Source: Ceriagrion tenellum
Taxonomy: Eukaryota > Arthropoda > Insecta > Odonata > Coenagrionidae
Reading direction: 5' to 3'
NCBI GenBank assembly: GCA_963169105.1
Contig: OY720639.1
Coordinates: 55,595,848 to 55,659,847 of the forward strand
Length of the DNA: 64,000 nt
Positions 1-10,639 of this stretch are shown here, piece after piece; within the stretch, counting starts at the first letter, position 1; each line of letters begins with the position of its first letter. The notes under the pieces were generated by a model. The model was not told the origin of the DNA, ran no database searches, and saw only the letters and a list, made by a program, of their open reading frames with translations. Both the position numbers and the translations under genes were made by a program.

Positions 1-1592
1 TTTCTGGAAAGTCGACGGAAACTTGAATAGACTATGCGCCATGTTTAAAATCGAGTCCGAGGATAAATCCCGGAATGATTTAAGTGAAGGAATGAAAAAA
101 TCGATTTATATCGGGGTAACAATTATCCCTGTGTGAGTATCTCAAAGGACGAACAACAGAAGTTAACGTTTCTAAACAGGGAATATGTAAAGTGGTATAG
201 TCTACTTGAGGGAGTTTTTGGGCCCCTTCCGAAAAGTGTACTTTTCATAACGAAGATTTGTATGAAGCATGTTATGCAATTTATTTTTGCATTTTACCCA
301 TTTACCCCAACTTCCATAAAAATAATTTTTATCAGATATTTTTTCATCCTTTTATATTTTGGTGGAGCTAGTCAATACTAAAGTATTTTAATAGTATTTT
401 TTTTCAATTACGGTGAGTTATGCAAATATTCAATACTTAAAAAATGAGTCATATATTTTTAATTTTGTGTGAACAGACTTGATGATATAATTTTAAGTTT
501 TGTCGCTGCCACTCGGCGTATCGCCTTCTTGCAGTGTAATCAATAAATAACTACAAAGAGAATTCATTCGATAGTATCCAAAATATTTTCATCTTTGATG
601 ATAGTTAATTCAATTCTTTCAGAGATATTTTCGGAATGGTGGATTTCCAAATGGATTTGCGTGAAACTTTGCAAACGAGTACTTGTTAGTAATATGTACA
701 GGCAAAAGCACCAAAAATTGCATGTTGTTGTTATGGTTTCTTTGCAATTTTAAGCTATTTATCACGTAGCCTTATGGAACGACTCGTATATTTCGAAATA
801 ATTCTTTGACATATGTAAAGATTTTCTTAGAGGCGAATAAATGTATTTTACATTTTTTTAAATTTTACAATATCATGGTACCGTACCGAATAAAAAAACA
901 CGTATTTATTCTCGATTTTTGCTTTAACTTTGAACTTCACTCCCTAAACCCAAGTCATAACGATGCTTCAATCAAGACGAAATTTTTAAAATAAAATTAT
1001 TGAATCATTTATATTGCTACATGTATGGTTAGTTCCGACGTATATAAATAGATGTGCTCAAGTGAAGTATGGTCCTAGAATTTATTTCTTTTCACTTAAA
1101 AAGCTATTACATTTTCCACTCAATGACTGACGATTCGCGTTCAAACGACCTTAAGGGGGATATACTGGGCGAAATTAACAGCCATATCCCGAGGTCGAGT
1201 TTTGGTAGTGTTGAAGAATTTTTATTGGAAACCCATCCTTGCCCATGCGTCTTATTGAGGGCACTTGACGTACCGTACTCTGACCATTGGATGAGTCGTT
1301 GAACGCGAGTCCCCTAGCCTCCTTTAGTTATGGTCTGGCCACTATCGACGCCGGGTTTCACTCCATCCTTTTTCCGATCGCTAAGTAACGCTTTCCCTAC
1401 CTATCTGTCTTGAATGAGGTATAACACCTCAATTTCCGGCCGCCTCCCCATATCACCTACCAAAAAACCTATATGTAAAAGTCGGCAGTGAATTTATTCC
1501 TTAACTTCATTTAAAACCATCCAGTATAGTTCATTGAAATACTGATCAGGTTCTCCTTTGGAAATACTCCGTTTCTGGGTTCCCGTGTAGGT
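1..1592. other. AT-rich stretch with no recognised feature
   Basis: I see no recognisable gene, RNA or repeat here. The open frames are short (at most about 80 codons), low in complexity and without known motifs. It is probably intergenic or intronic. Confidence 0.5.
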
Positions 1593-1892
1593 CAGTGGTT
1601 TCCAAAGTGGGCGCTACCGCCCCCCGGAGGGCGGTGCTTTCAACTAAGGGGGCAGCAAGGGGGCGCTGGATGCTAGGCCCTTACCGAACATACATGTCCG
1701 GGGATGAGTAAACTATTATAAACAATCTCTGTTGGATTTGGAACAAACAATAGTTTAATCACAAGCGTTTTAGCTTTATTTTTTTAAACATCTTGCTCTG
1801 TTCAGCTAGTCCATGACTTTGCTTATGGAGGCGCTGGGTAATGGTTTGTGGAAAAAAGTGGACGGTTGCTCGAAAAAGTTTGGATTACACTG
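1593..1892 (+). mobile_element. hAT-type MITE, copy 1
   Basis: This 300-bp element begins CAGTGGTTTCCAAAG and ends with the inverted form of CAGTGTAATCCAAAC, which fits the CAGNG(G/T)TT-type termini of hAT transposons. The 8 bases before it (GTGTAGGT) and after it (GTGGAGAT) agree at 6 of 8 positions, a plausible decayed 8-bp target duplication, the size typical of hAT. It has no coding capacity. Near the left end it carries a GC-rich block with GGGCGCTACCGCC and GGAGGGCGGTGC. An inverted homologue lies at 26139-26431 and is alignable along most of its length, so this is a dispersed non-autonomous family. Confidence 0.75.
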
Positions 1893-3429
1893 GTGGAGAT
1901 GATATTAAAAATAAAAGAGATTACTAAGGACAAGATTTTTTTTGCGCACTATTTGACGTCGATATTATTGTTGATGTTTGAATAGTACAGTAGTGATGTA
2001 TTTAATAGTTGATTACGTACAACTTACATTTGAACAAACAATTGAAGTAGATGGAGAGGGCGTTTGTTATGGTGGCCAGTGCTAAAAGCTGTAACGTGGG
2101 CGTGGCCTGTCCGCCATCTTTGTTAACCCCGATTTTCCTTAAGCGATCACGGGCTGAGGCACTAATTTTGCAATTTGACGATGCTTTCCATCGGAAACTT
2201 GTTATAAATCAGTATGGTTTTATTTCTACGATATGGATTCTCAGTATTATATTCATGTTTTTTATTTATTTTAATTAAAAATAATCCGTATTTCCGGTGA
2301 AAACTTGGGCGAAATCGAGTATAATCCATAGCACTAAGTAGCCTATATCTATTTTCAGTGTTATGTCCCTTAAATTTCTAACACATGGTGGATATTCTTG
2401 CTATACATCGGCTAATTCGTCCATTCCCTCGTGCTGTCCAAAGAAAATTGTGGAAGGAGCAGGAATAACCGATATGGTTCTTGTTTAGTTGTCACGCTAC
2501 GGTTTGTTGAAGTGACGCCCTCTCCCTCTGCTACAATGGATCAAACTTTTGCCGGAGAGGAAGCAGCTTCTAATCATTTTGTTACTGACTGTTGCGAGTT
2601 CCTAGGACTAGTCGGTCCTCCACTACTTTTTCCTACGCATTTCCTCCACTTAATCGTTTGAAACGCTGTCAGCGTCAACTAAAAGTTTTAATTTTTTCGC
2701 GCAGCTCCCTGCGGTTGTAACCCTTCACCTTCATGCTTTGTAGTTGGAAATCCGTCCAGTTGCCTCGGGTTGCTTTTCCTTCCGTGAAATTTTTGCGTCA
2801 GACAACTTTGTCGCGTTCCAGCTTCCGGGTCGGGTCCCATTTTGTACGAGCACATCGACGACCCTACACTTTGACAAACTGAAATCTCTCGTAACTTCTG
2901 CCTTTGTTTTAGCGTCGACGCAGTGCAGAGGAACGGGTCCCTTCGAAAGTTGGGGGCTTCGTTCTCGATAGAGACAAATTGTCCGGGTGTAATGAAGTTG
3001 TTTGATACAAAATGAAAGATCAAAGAGAGGTAACGTTTATAGCTTAGACGATTAAATGAAGTCAACCCAATGCTCAAAAGTTTTCCCTATTAAATCTGGT
3101 CTTATGAATCGTTAAACTAGCAGATATGATAACCAAGTCGCCAGGATAAGTATTAAATTTATTATTTTCTTATAAATGACTATAATGATTATATGAGGTC
3201 TTGAAAAAGAATCATCTGAATATTTCTTTTACATTTATGAATACAGAAAAAGTGACTTGAAGCATTATTTTATTTTGTATCCCAGCCATGCATACAAAAT
3301 AAAACTGACGGTACCCTAAAAACAGGCCTATTGCCTAAGAGGGTACCTAACTTTCAAATTGCTAATGAGTATTGTTCTATTTGTATTTGGAAGAATAAAT
3401 TATTATTATATAATTATAAGAGTATCGTG
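1893..3429. other. Unassigned stretch
   Basis: No recognised feature. Overlapping open frames on both strands at 2688-3077 (129 codons on minus) have no family signature and no sign of splicing, so I do not call them genes. Confidence 0.45.
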
Positions 3430-3602
3430 GGGAACACACATACAAGACATATGCGGCATGACATCTGAGAAAATAGGTTTTGTTAAGCGTATAATAGGAA
3501 GTTCCTCGGATGAAAAAGTAAAAGAGAGATGCTACTTCGCTCTGGTTAGGCCACACCTTGAATACGCCGCGAGCATTTTGGACCCTAGTCAAAAAGATAT
3601 AA
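3430..3602 (+). pseudogene. CR1-like LINE (family B), RT C-terminal fragment
   Basis: The plus strand encodes a short piece including GFVKRIIGSSSDEKVKERCY and FALVRPHLEYAASILDP. This is the conserved region after the reverse-transcriptase palm in CR1/jockey-group LINEs (usual form: YxxLVRPxLEYAxxxWDP). The same segment recurs at 8396-8480, 56110-56240 and, inverted, at 46960-47060. The fragment stops abruptly at about 3602, where the tail of an unrelated RTE-like LINE begins. It has no start codon, no catalytic domain and cannot be functional. Confidence 0.75.
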
Positions 3603-3665
3603 GGGCTGGAGGGAAGGGTGGAGGGCTGCAGTCAACCAATCTTCGAATTGAACGACCAATGAATT
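3603..3665 (+). pseudogene. RTE-like LINE (family A), extreme 3' end
   Basis: The block with GGAGGGCTGCAGTCAACCAA followed by TCTTCGAATTGAACGACC matches the 3' end of family A at 16640-16690 and the inverted ends at about 6195, 13900, 47785 and 57317. Only the last ~60 bases are present, joined directly to a family B fragment. Confidence 0.65.
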
Positions 3666-3977
3666 AAGGAACGGATTCAATTAGGTTACGCCGGAACAAT
3701 AGCTAGACTTTGATATGTGACAAAGCTTCCTTAGAGTATATAGTTCAATAGAGATGGTGAGACGCACTTCAGATGGGACGAATTTCTGCCATATGGAGAG
3801 ACAAAAGAATGCTGAGAATTCTGCGAGAGATCGTGGGATGGAACGGATATTCTAACGACAAGTTCTAGTTTCCTGCTTTATTAAAATATGTTTATGTTTC
3901 AATTTGGAAGGCGATACCTGAAGCATAGATACTCCAGAGCAGCCAATTTTCTTTTATATATGCTGGCATTTAAATTT
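3666..3977. other. Short unassigned stretch
   Basis: I see nothing assignable here. The sequence separates two family A/B fragments. Confidence 0.4.
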
Positions 3978-4360
3978 TCACAACTTTCAGAGGGATTAAG
4001 GTGGGAGCCCTTAGATACTCGGATTCTACACTCTAGGCTTAGCTTGCTTGAGAAATTCAAAACTGGTGTGTTTCTGAGCGACACAGAAAATATTATCTGG
4101 ACGCTTCACTAAATCACTAGATCTGACAGAAGCGATAGAATAAGAGAGGTACAGTGCCGAACATACAGGTGCAAAAACTCGTTCTTTCCGTGCACAAATA
4201 GCGACCACAATGAAAACTGAGCCCTACTAAATACACTCCCATAATACACGTCACCATTTCACCTCCCAAAACCTTATCCCTTACTTCTTTACCCGGCTGG
4301 TGTCCTAACACCCCCTGCCACACTCCCATGTGGCGGCTCGCAGGGTAGTATGTAGATGAA
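3978..4360 (+). pseudogene. CR1-like LINE (family B), ORF end and 3' UTR
   Basis: The translation reads QLSEGLRWEPLDTR, then LHSRLSLLEKFKTGVF and SDTENI, followed past an in-frame stop by ITRSDRS and a CKNSFFP segment. This is the typical end of CR1/jockey-type RT proteins (RRxxxRLxxLxKF ... RTxxxxxSFFPRTI). The 3' UTR continues through CACCATTTCACCTCCCAAAA and GGCTGGTGTCCTAACACCCC, and ends with GGCTCGCAGGGTAGTATG followed by TAGATGAAG. Family B copies in this window share this GTAGATG-type tail. It has at least one stop and is 5' truncated. Confidence 0.8.
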
Positions 4361-4646
4361 GAGTTCAACATTCTGTTTTGGAACGCTTAATCAAGTATTT
4401 TAACCGCTTTTACTTATTTATATATCACTTTGTAAGTACCGTCTTTTTTTAGCAACAATAATTTGAGAACGTTCTGGTCGATGAGCTTTGTCGTGGTAAT
4501 TGTTATGTAAGCCGAATTATGACTACGGACTTTCTATTGTACAATTTTACTCCTTCCATTATGACTCAGGCCGTAGGGTCTTTTATGACATTGATTTAAA
4601 AAATTACAATATTAAATTGTTTTTCGCTTTTGCATTAAAAATTCGG

Positions 4647-4775
4647 TTCGGACTAGCTCCTTTTTTAAGAACATGTACGGAAAATCACTACAAGCTCGTG
4701 TTCCTCAGAAGTATCATCCTTCGGGAAAATTGTCCGCATTTATTTAAAACAAATTTTAACGGGAATTGTTTAGCA
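4647..4775 (+). repeat. Dispersed repeat, copy 1 of a direct pair
   Basis: The blocks GTACGGAAA, CTACAAG, TCGTGTTCCT and GTATCATCC recur in the same order and spacing at 5315-5372, and the similarity extends over about 130 bp. The second copy runs into a CR1-like 3' end, so this is probably the 3' UTR of a further LINE family. Confidence 0.55.
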
Positions 4776-5289
4776 TGTCTGTAGACTTCCATTGATATAT
4801 TTTTAAACACATTTTTTAAGGAAATTTTACAGAAATCTCAGATTTTACTTCAGAAATTTCATAGTATCTTCTGTAGTATTCCGTGTAAAATTCTATGTTA
4901 CTTAATGAAGAAATTTCTTTGGAAATTCCGCAGGAATACTTTGAATTAATACTTTTGCTAAAGTCATCACTATCTTTTTAGAGGTCTTCATGGTACAGTT
5001 CTTGGTTGGACTTAAGCAACTTTGGAAACTATATGCCTGCTGTTCTTTAACTCCTCAGAATGGAGAGAGAACTCTCTAAGGAAAGTTACCGTAAATTTTT
5101 ATGGCTTTGTTTTCTACCAAAATTACTTCTACGGATCATGAGTTAAGGAGGGGTTCATATTGCGCACAAATCCTTAGGAAAGGAACTTGTCTTCTGTTAG
5201 CGCAGCAATTTCCGTAATTTTATCCATGTTTGACAAACGTTTATAGCGGATTTTTTTAGCACGGTCACGCCTATGTAGATAGCACAGAA
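4776..5289. other. Unassigned AT-rich stretch
   Basis: I see no motif or reading frame of note. It separates two copies of a ~130-bp direct repeat. Confidence 0.4.
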
Positions 5290-5460
5290 TTTCGGATAGG
5301 ACGAGTTCCCTTTTTTAATAATATGTACGGAAAGTGTCTACAAGTTCGTGTTCCTTAGACGTATCATCCATCGGGAAATTTTTTTTCATTTACTTAAAAA
5401 ATACTTTCACGGGAATCCCCTGCCAAACACCCTTGTGGTAGCTTTCAGGGTAATCAGTAG
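5290..5460 (+). repeat. Dispersed repeat, copy 2, with CR1-like 3' tail
   Basis: This is the second copy of the repeat at 4647-4775. It continues into CCCCTGCCAAACACCCTTGT and GGTAGCTTTCAGGGTAATC, ending in AGTAGATGTAG. That is the tail form shared by the CR1-like families here, so the pair is likely LINE 3' UTR. Confidence 0.55.
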
Positions 5461-5754
5461 ATGTAGAAATCAACGTTGGTGCCGATGAAAAGTATTTATG
5501 GCCGACAGTTATGCTGGGGATATCAACGGCGAACTCTCAGAGTATTTTTTTTTTCGTTTTGTGCCGAAATTAGCCGGAATGGCCTTTTAGAAGAAGAGTG
5601 AAGATTGCTTCAACAGTTTTTATTCTCCTTTTCTTATCCATCTCGACGGTGGCGTCATATATTTCACATCGGACATTTAAAAAATATAAGAGGGGCTCTT
5701 GTCTTATCGTCACTCGTAATGCGAGTCGGTATTCAAGAGCGGAGCTTGTTCAAA

Positions 5755-5935
5755 TGATTCCATCATGCTGACCGCGAGGGAAATGTGTTGGGGGGGGCGG
5801 GGGGTGGGAGCCGCCGCCGCCGATGAAATCACTGCACCAAACCAGTTCACCCCACGCGGTTACGTCACGAGGAAAGCGCGCAGTGCGCACTTCCGCCGCG
5901 AGGTGTCTTTGTGAATCGAACGAAACATTCATTGT
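5755..5935. promoter_or_regulatory. GC-rich, CpG-rich island with a CRE-like site
   Basis: This is a sharp island of high GC in AT-rich surroundings. It has a G run with one C near 5790-5806, four GCC triplets near 5811-5822, TTACGTCACG (a CRE-like element) near 5860 and GCGCGCAGTGCGCAC near 5876. A promoter or enhancer function is only inferred. No transcript or downstream exon is visible, and the G run could also be structural. Confidence 0.25.
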
Positions 5936-6194
5936 GTTATTTAAGTACCAGAGGTGGCGCTACTCACACTCGGCCGTAAGCTAAGGTGAGACCGCTTACG
6001 CTATATTGAGTGCTCGGGATTTACCATTAGTGGAATAGTGATAAACAAAATCATTATTTTTCCTCTTCATGGGGGTCTTACACTCATGTATCCTCTTCTA
6101 TGCCATTTCCACTTACCTTCTGACAATGCTTAAAAAAATGCTCTCGAACAATTGAGGCAGAGGATGGTCTTCGCCGTATTTCAACTTTTTACGT

Positions 6195-6835
6195 CATTGG
6201 TTGTTCAATCTAATGGTTGGTTGATTGTAGCCCTCCATCCTTCCCTATCTAATGCTAGTTCCCTTACCTCCTGGTATCTCTTCCTATGTACTTTCTTCTT
6301 TATTTGGCCTATGAGCTTGTTCCTGAAATTTCCTCTGGTGACTTTTCCCTCTATTTTGCCTTAAGTCATGTTCTTCACAAACCCATTGTGTCTCAGGATG
6401 TGTCCGATCCATCTTGTTCTTCTTATTCTGCGGTGTTTCGTATGGTCGTTTCGTCTTCTACTCTTCTGTACACTTCATCATTTCCTACTTTGTCCGTCCA
6501 TTTTATCTTCAGCATCCTCCTCCAGCCCCAGGATTCGAAGGCTTCTAGTCTTTTCTGGTCAGCTTTTCCAATGGTCCATGCTTCTGATCCATTGAATGCA
6601 ACGGTCCACACTAATGTTTTCGCATATTGTTTCATAGTTTGTAGTCCTATCTTCTTTGAGCACAGCAGTTGTCTTTTTCCCATGAACGCCGTCTTAGCTT
6701 GGGCTATTCTCCGCTTGATGTCCGTTGTACTTCTTCCGTCCCACGTAATGGTACTTCCGAGATAGGTGAAGGAATCCAATTGCTCTAATACCTCTCCTCT
6801 CAGTCTCTGACAACTTTTTTCTCCTAACATTTCTG
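6195..6835 (-). pseudogene. RTE-like LINE (family A), C-terminal domain and 3' end
   Basis: The minus strand encodes DIKRRIAQAKTAFMGKRQLL, then EAWTIGKADQKRLEAFESW and RRMLKIKWTDKVGNDEVYR. This is the post-RT region of RTE-clade LINEs, where IKRRIAxAK, ETWxxxKADxKRIEAFExW and RRMLxIxWT are conserved. The usual FGH(I/V)xRR-like segment and a basic tail follow, broken by stops. The element ends near 6195 with the inverted GGTTGATTGTAGCCCTCC block. Catalytic RT motifs are absent because the copy is 5' truncated. Long plus-strand frames here (6286-6765) are its antisense shadow. Confidence 0.85.
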
Positions 6836-8395
6836 GCCTAACTTTTTACGTAAATGGCCTAAAATTGTGTTTTTTAAACAATTTGGGGGAACCTCAACCG
6901 TAAACAGTTGACATTAATTTCGTAAAAATTCCTACGTTATATCGAATCCGAAGGATAACTTTTCTGATCCCAAGCTCGTTGAAATTAGAAAGAATAATTT
7001 ATAATAATCAATAAAGATATTTATCTACACCTTTTATTTTCTGAAAGTTCCATTGAATTATTGAGGAAAGAACTAATACCAGTTAAGTTGATAAATAAAT
7101 ACATTTTCATCGCCTACTATGTCAAGGATAAATTGGCTTGTGGGAGCATGGAGAAGCGTAGTGGCTGCTCTTGAGTACGCTTTTGGTTTGTCTTCCAAAT
7201 TAAAAAATAAAATAAATTTTAATTTAATTCAAGAAACAAGAACTTGTCGATCGAATATCCGTCCTACCTAACCATCTCTTGTAGAAATCACAGTATTCTT
7301 GGGACTCTCAATATGGTGGAAATTCGACTCATTTGAAGTTCGTCGCACCATCTCTGTTGAACTAAATACTCAAAGGAAGCATTTCCGCGTATCAAAGGCT
7401 AACTTTATTGTTCCAGCATAACCGTATGGAATTGGAACATATCAGTAAATGAATCTGTACTTTGTGTAAAGAATTATGACTTGATTACATGAGTGGAGAG
7501 GTAATGGAGGGTAGAGAAGGTTTGCTTTCATAGGAGAATAGATACGGGGAAAGAGATGAGTGAAGAAATAGGAGATTAAGACAGAAAAGTTATTGGTAGC
7601 ATAATTGGCGTCAGTAGAGAGTGATTTTCAATAGTCTGGCCTTTCATTAGGTATCCTGATTATTAAATTCAAATTTTTTTCTAGAAAACGAGATTTCTTC
7701 CTTTGCAGTGCACGTGTTATTTTTTCGGTTTGAAGTGACTACAATACCAGTTTGAAACAAACGTTCGGCGCACTTCGAAGAGTCCTAAGTGTTAATAGGT
7801 GAGTGAATGGGGAAGAGTCCCTATGCCTCCGATTGTCAGAAAAAGAAACCAGCGGGGCGGGGCGTCATTGTACATTTAGCCTTATTGGTATACCTCAGCA
7901 TAACTTTGATTTGTGTGAGTGATTACCTCCACGATTCCCCCAGATTATTTCCCCCAGTAATATATGAACGAATTCTCTTATCTTTTTCTTTTCATTTTTG
8001 TTTTTTTTATAAAATCTAAAAAAAGGTACATAATTGGCGTATTTTATCTACATATACACGGCGATGGTTATAGAGAGTTCTAGTCCCCAACTGTTCCGAG
8101 GCAACAGGAGGAGACTTCGAAAGTTTTCCATACTCAAATTAGGGAGCTGAATGTTGATATAATTTCTTGGTTACCTGTGCCCTGAAATAGTTTATTTCAG
8201 CTAAGATACTGAAAGGCACTGCTTTTACCTTTGCCCCATTATCGCCCTTGATGACCACCAAAATCATTTGCAGAGCCAGCGGATGCTCGGACCGATCGGA
8301 TAAGGAGGCAATTGAAGTTCAGTTGGAAAAACAGAAGTCCATCAGAGTCGCAAGATATGGACTAGGCCATGCTTTGAAACATGCTACATGAAGGT
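6836..8395. other. Unassigned stretch
   Basis: No gene recognised. A 70-codon plus frame near 7807 is unremarkable. The sequence appears to be single copy within this window. Confidence 0.45.
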
Positions 8396-8945
8396 CCTCG
8401 GATGAAAAAGTAAAAGAGAGATGCTACTTCGCTCTGATGAGGTCTCACCTCGAATACGCCGCGAGCATTTGGGCCCCTTTCCTAAATATTTCACCAAAAA
8501 TTTAATAAAAGCTGCACGCTTCTTTAAAAACTGCTACGAGCGATTATGTGGATAGTGTTTCGCAACTTTTCGTGGGATTAAATGGGAGCCCCTAAAAAAC
8601 TCGGAGGCTACGAGCTAGGCTTAGCTTGCTTGATACATTCAAAACTGGTGAGTATCAGAGCCGCACAGTGAATATTACCATGACGCCTCTCTACATCACT
8701 AGATCTGACAGAAGCGATAAAATAAGAGAGTTGCAATGCCGAACAGACAGGTACAAAAACCCGTTCTTTCTGTGCACAATGATCGACCACAATAAAAGCT
8801 GAGCTCCTCTAAATACAATCCTATAATACACTTCTCCGTTTCACCTCCCAAAACCTTATTCCTTACATCTTTACACGGCTGGTGTCCCTAGCATCCCTTG
8901 CCACACGCCCATGTGGCAGCTTGCAGGGTAGTATGTAGATGTTGT
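8396..8945 (+). pseudogene. CR1-like LINE (family B), near full-length 3' fragment
   Basis: The plus strand retains SSDEKVKERCYFAL, SHLEYAASIWAP, an ARFFKNCYERLC-like segment, then GLSLLDTFKTGE-like and KIREL-like segments, over several frames. The 3' UTR follows with CACCTCCCAAAACCTTATTC, GGCTGGTGTCCCTAGCATCC and GGCAGCTTGCAGGGTAGTAT, ending GTAGATG. Compared with the 56.1-kb copy it has a small internal deletion and several stops. No catalytic domain is present. Confidence 0.8.
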
Positions 8946-9179
8946 AAAAAAAATAAAGTTTACGCGGGGAAATATAGTGCTTGTCGCTAAAGTCTCTCCT
9001 CTAGTGGCTATGTAACGATCCGATATTTATACAGGCCTATTTTTTCCGAATTCAGTATACAATTGGGGATTGACCGAAGTATTTTGATAAAAATGATCGA
9101 TTTCATCACATATTTTCTGATAAAATAAGCATAGATTGAGCCACGGCTTGTAAGATGGAAATACTGGAAGAAATTTTAA

Positions 9180-10005
9180 TCATATCCCGATGGCCAGCGG
9201 TCGAGATCGGATGTGAAGGAGATTTGTTTGAATAGTGGATACACCAATTACTATCGCGCATCCTCTCTCCTCCAAGTTCTCTCCTACCTCTCTATCTGGC
9301 TGTTTGGGAGGGCGGAAAAGAAAAATAAATACAAATCTTTATTGGTAATTTCAGTCTGTTGCACTAATTTTAATGCATATATTTATCATGCTGGCGTCAT
9401 AGCGGTTATAACGGTATAACTCAAACCTCAATCGCATCGCAAATTTCCGAATTAGCCGAGGTCTTAAAACTTTTACAACAGCTCGTGTAAAAACAAAATC
9501 ACGATCATTTTCTTTCCTTTATTATGTTAAAAACATAACAAGCTAAATTTATTTCTGAATCTCCTATTTCTGTCTCAAATATTAAGAGAATGGCCATAAC
9601 TTAAATTCGGGCCATGGGATTTTGAGCGCCAAAAATTGGGTCTTTTTTAAAAGAAAATGTCGTAAAAGTGCAGATGAGGATAGGAAAAAATGTCTGCATA
9701 ATAAATTATCGTAGAAATGATCATTCTATCAGATGTATTTTATTTCGTTAGATTCGGTGGACCATAGTTGAAGATACAACCTCCTAAACTCAAACGGACT
9801 CGACTTTATTAGTGGACAGTAGTGACATCCTTACCTAAACTTCAAGGCGTATGATTCGGAAAAACCTAGAGTTTTGGCTTCAATTGGGATAACAATGGCG
9901 GACTAGTTATCGAAGCGTCGGTCCTTGAACTTCTGATCCCGTTGGAAACTTTTGGGAAATTTGTTCATTAGTGTACAATTTATTCACAATCGATGAAGAA
10001 GATTG
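9180..10005 (+). repeat. Dispersed repeat H, interrupted by element X
   Basis: The flanks (about 9180-9249 and 9822-10005) match an uninterrupted copy at 13150-13370. GTGGATACACCAATT here corresponds to GTGGATACGCCAATT there. Likewise GTGACATCCTTACC, TTTTGGCTTCAATTGGGA and CTTGAACTTCTGATCC correspond to GTGACATCCTGACC, TTCTGGCTTCAATTTGGA and CTTGAACTTCTGATCC. Between the flanks lies a ~572-bp insertion. H itself is unclassified and non-coding. Confidence 0.65.
9250..9821 (+). mobile_element. Unclassified insertion element X, copy 1
   Basis: This ~572-bp block is absent from the empty H copy at 13150-13370 and recurs inverted at 52037-52603 (567 bp). Shared ends are TATCGCGCA on the left and GGACAGTAG on the right. 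Shared inner blocks include GAATTAGCCGAGGT, TTTTACAACAGCTCGTG, ATGATCATT and AAACTCAA...CGGACTCGACTTT. The ends are not clearly inverted repeats (CTATCGCGC versus CTACTGTCC) and no clear target duplication is visible. It encodes no recognisable protein. It could be a MITE with short ends or a SINE-like retroposon. Confidence 0.55.
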
Positions 10006-10059
10006 GGAAGATTCGTGTAACGCCGTTAAGATAGTTTCCTTAGTGTTACTGAATTCTTG

Positions 10060-10590
10060 CGACATCTGGCATGGGAATCGCTTTCAGACAGTCGATTGAA
10101 AATTGGACTCAATGTTTTATGTAAATTCTAAACCAATTTATTTTCTTACTAAGTTATTAATAGTTTGCAAACTCCAACATGCTACGCTATATCAGATCAT
10201 GAGAATAATATAAGAGAAGTAAACTGTAGAACAGACAGGTGTGAAATTTCGTTTTTCCCACGGTCGATAAGAGAATGAGACTTTGGAGCAGGTTATTCGA
10301 TAGGCATTGTAGCTGATTAATTGATGTGCTCCATGGTACATGTTTCTAAATCTGCCGCGTAGTAGTAACACCTTGTTTTGCATGATTCCTACATGACTCT
10401 TGTGTTACATTATAGCTTATTATAGTAGTTTCTGTAGCATTTGTAGTATACCGATAGTGTGATGCAGGTTGTTGAAAGTTAGTCTACACTGTAGTCCATT
10501 CGAGTCTAATTGCGGAATTGACATGCCACTGTAGTACATGTTGGTGATAAGTCACCCCCTGCCAAATTATTATTATTATTATTACAATGA
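10060..10590 (+). pseudogene. CR1-like LINE (family C), ORF end and 3' UTR
   Basis: The translation gives LGWESLSDSRLKIGLNVLCK, then LQTPTCYAISDHEN, REVNCRTDRCEISFFPRSIR, with stops between. Family C also occurs at 25790, 44780 and, inverted, at 13011, 18955 and 26840. The 3' UTR has CATGACTCTTGTGTTACATT and GGTGATAAGTCACCCCCTGC and ends in about six ATT triplets (10566-10584). The copy is 5' truncated and inactive. Confidence 0.75.
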
Positions 10591-10639
10591 AACGGTTACA
10601 AGTAGGTCATTGGCCTGGTGGTAATATTTAAAACAGCCG

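Noticed and set aside
2688..3077. 129-codon minus frame and an overlapping 75-codon plus frame
   Set aside because: No known motif, both strands open over the same bases, and no splice or promoter context.
3377..3592. 71-codon minus frame
   Set aside because: It is antisense to the family B LINE fragment on plus.
6286..6765. 159-codon plus-strand open frame
   Set aside because: It is antisense to the C-terminal domain of a minus-strand RTE-like LINE. The minus reading has the family motifs.
8434..8457. Hammerhead-like string CTGATGA, paired AGGT/ACCT, CGAATAC
   Set aside because: It lies inside the family B protein-coding segment, where other copies read CTGGTTAGGCC. The match is a chance mutation, GAAA is GAAT, and there is no stem I or inverted arm.
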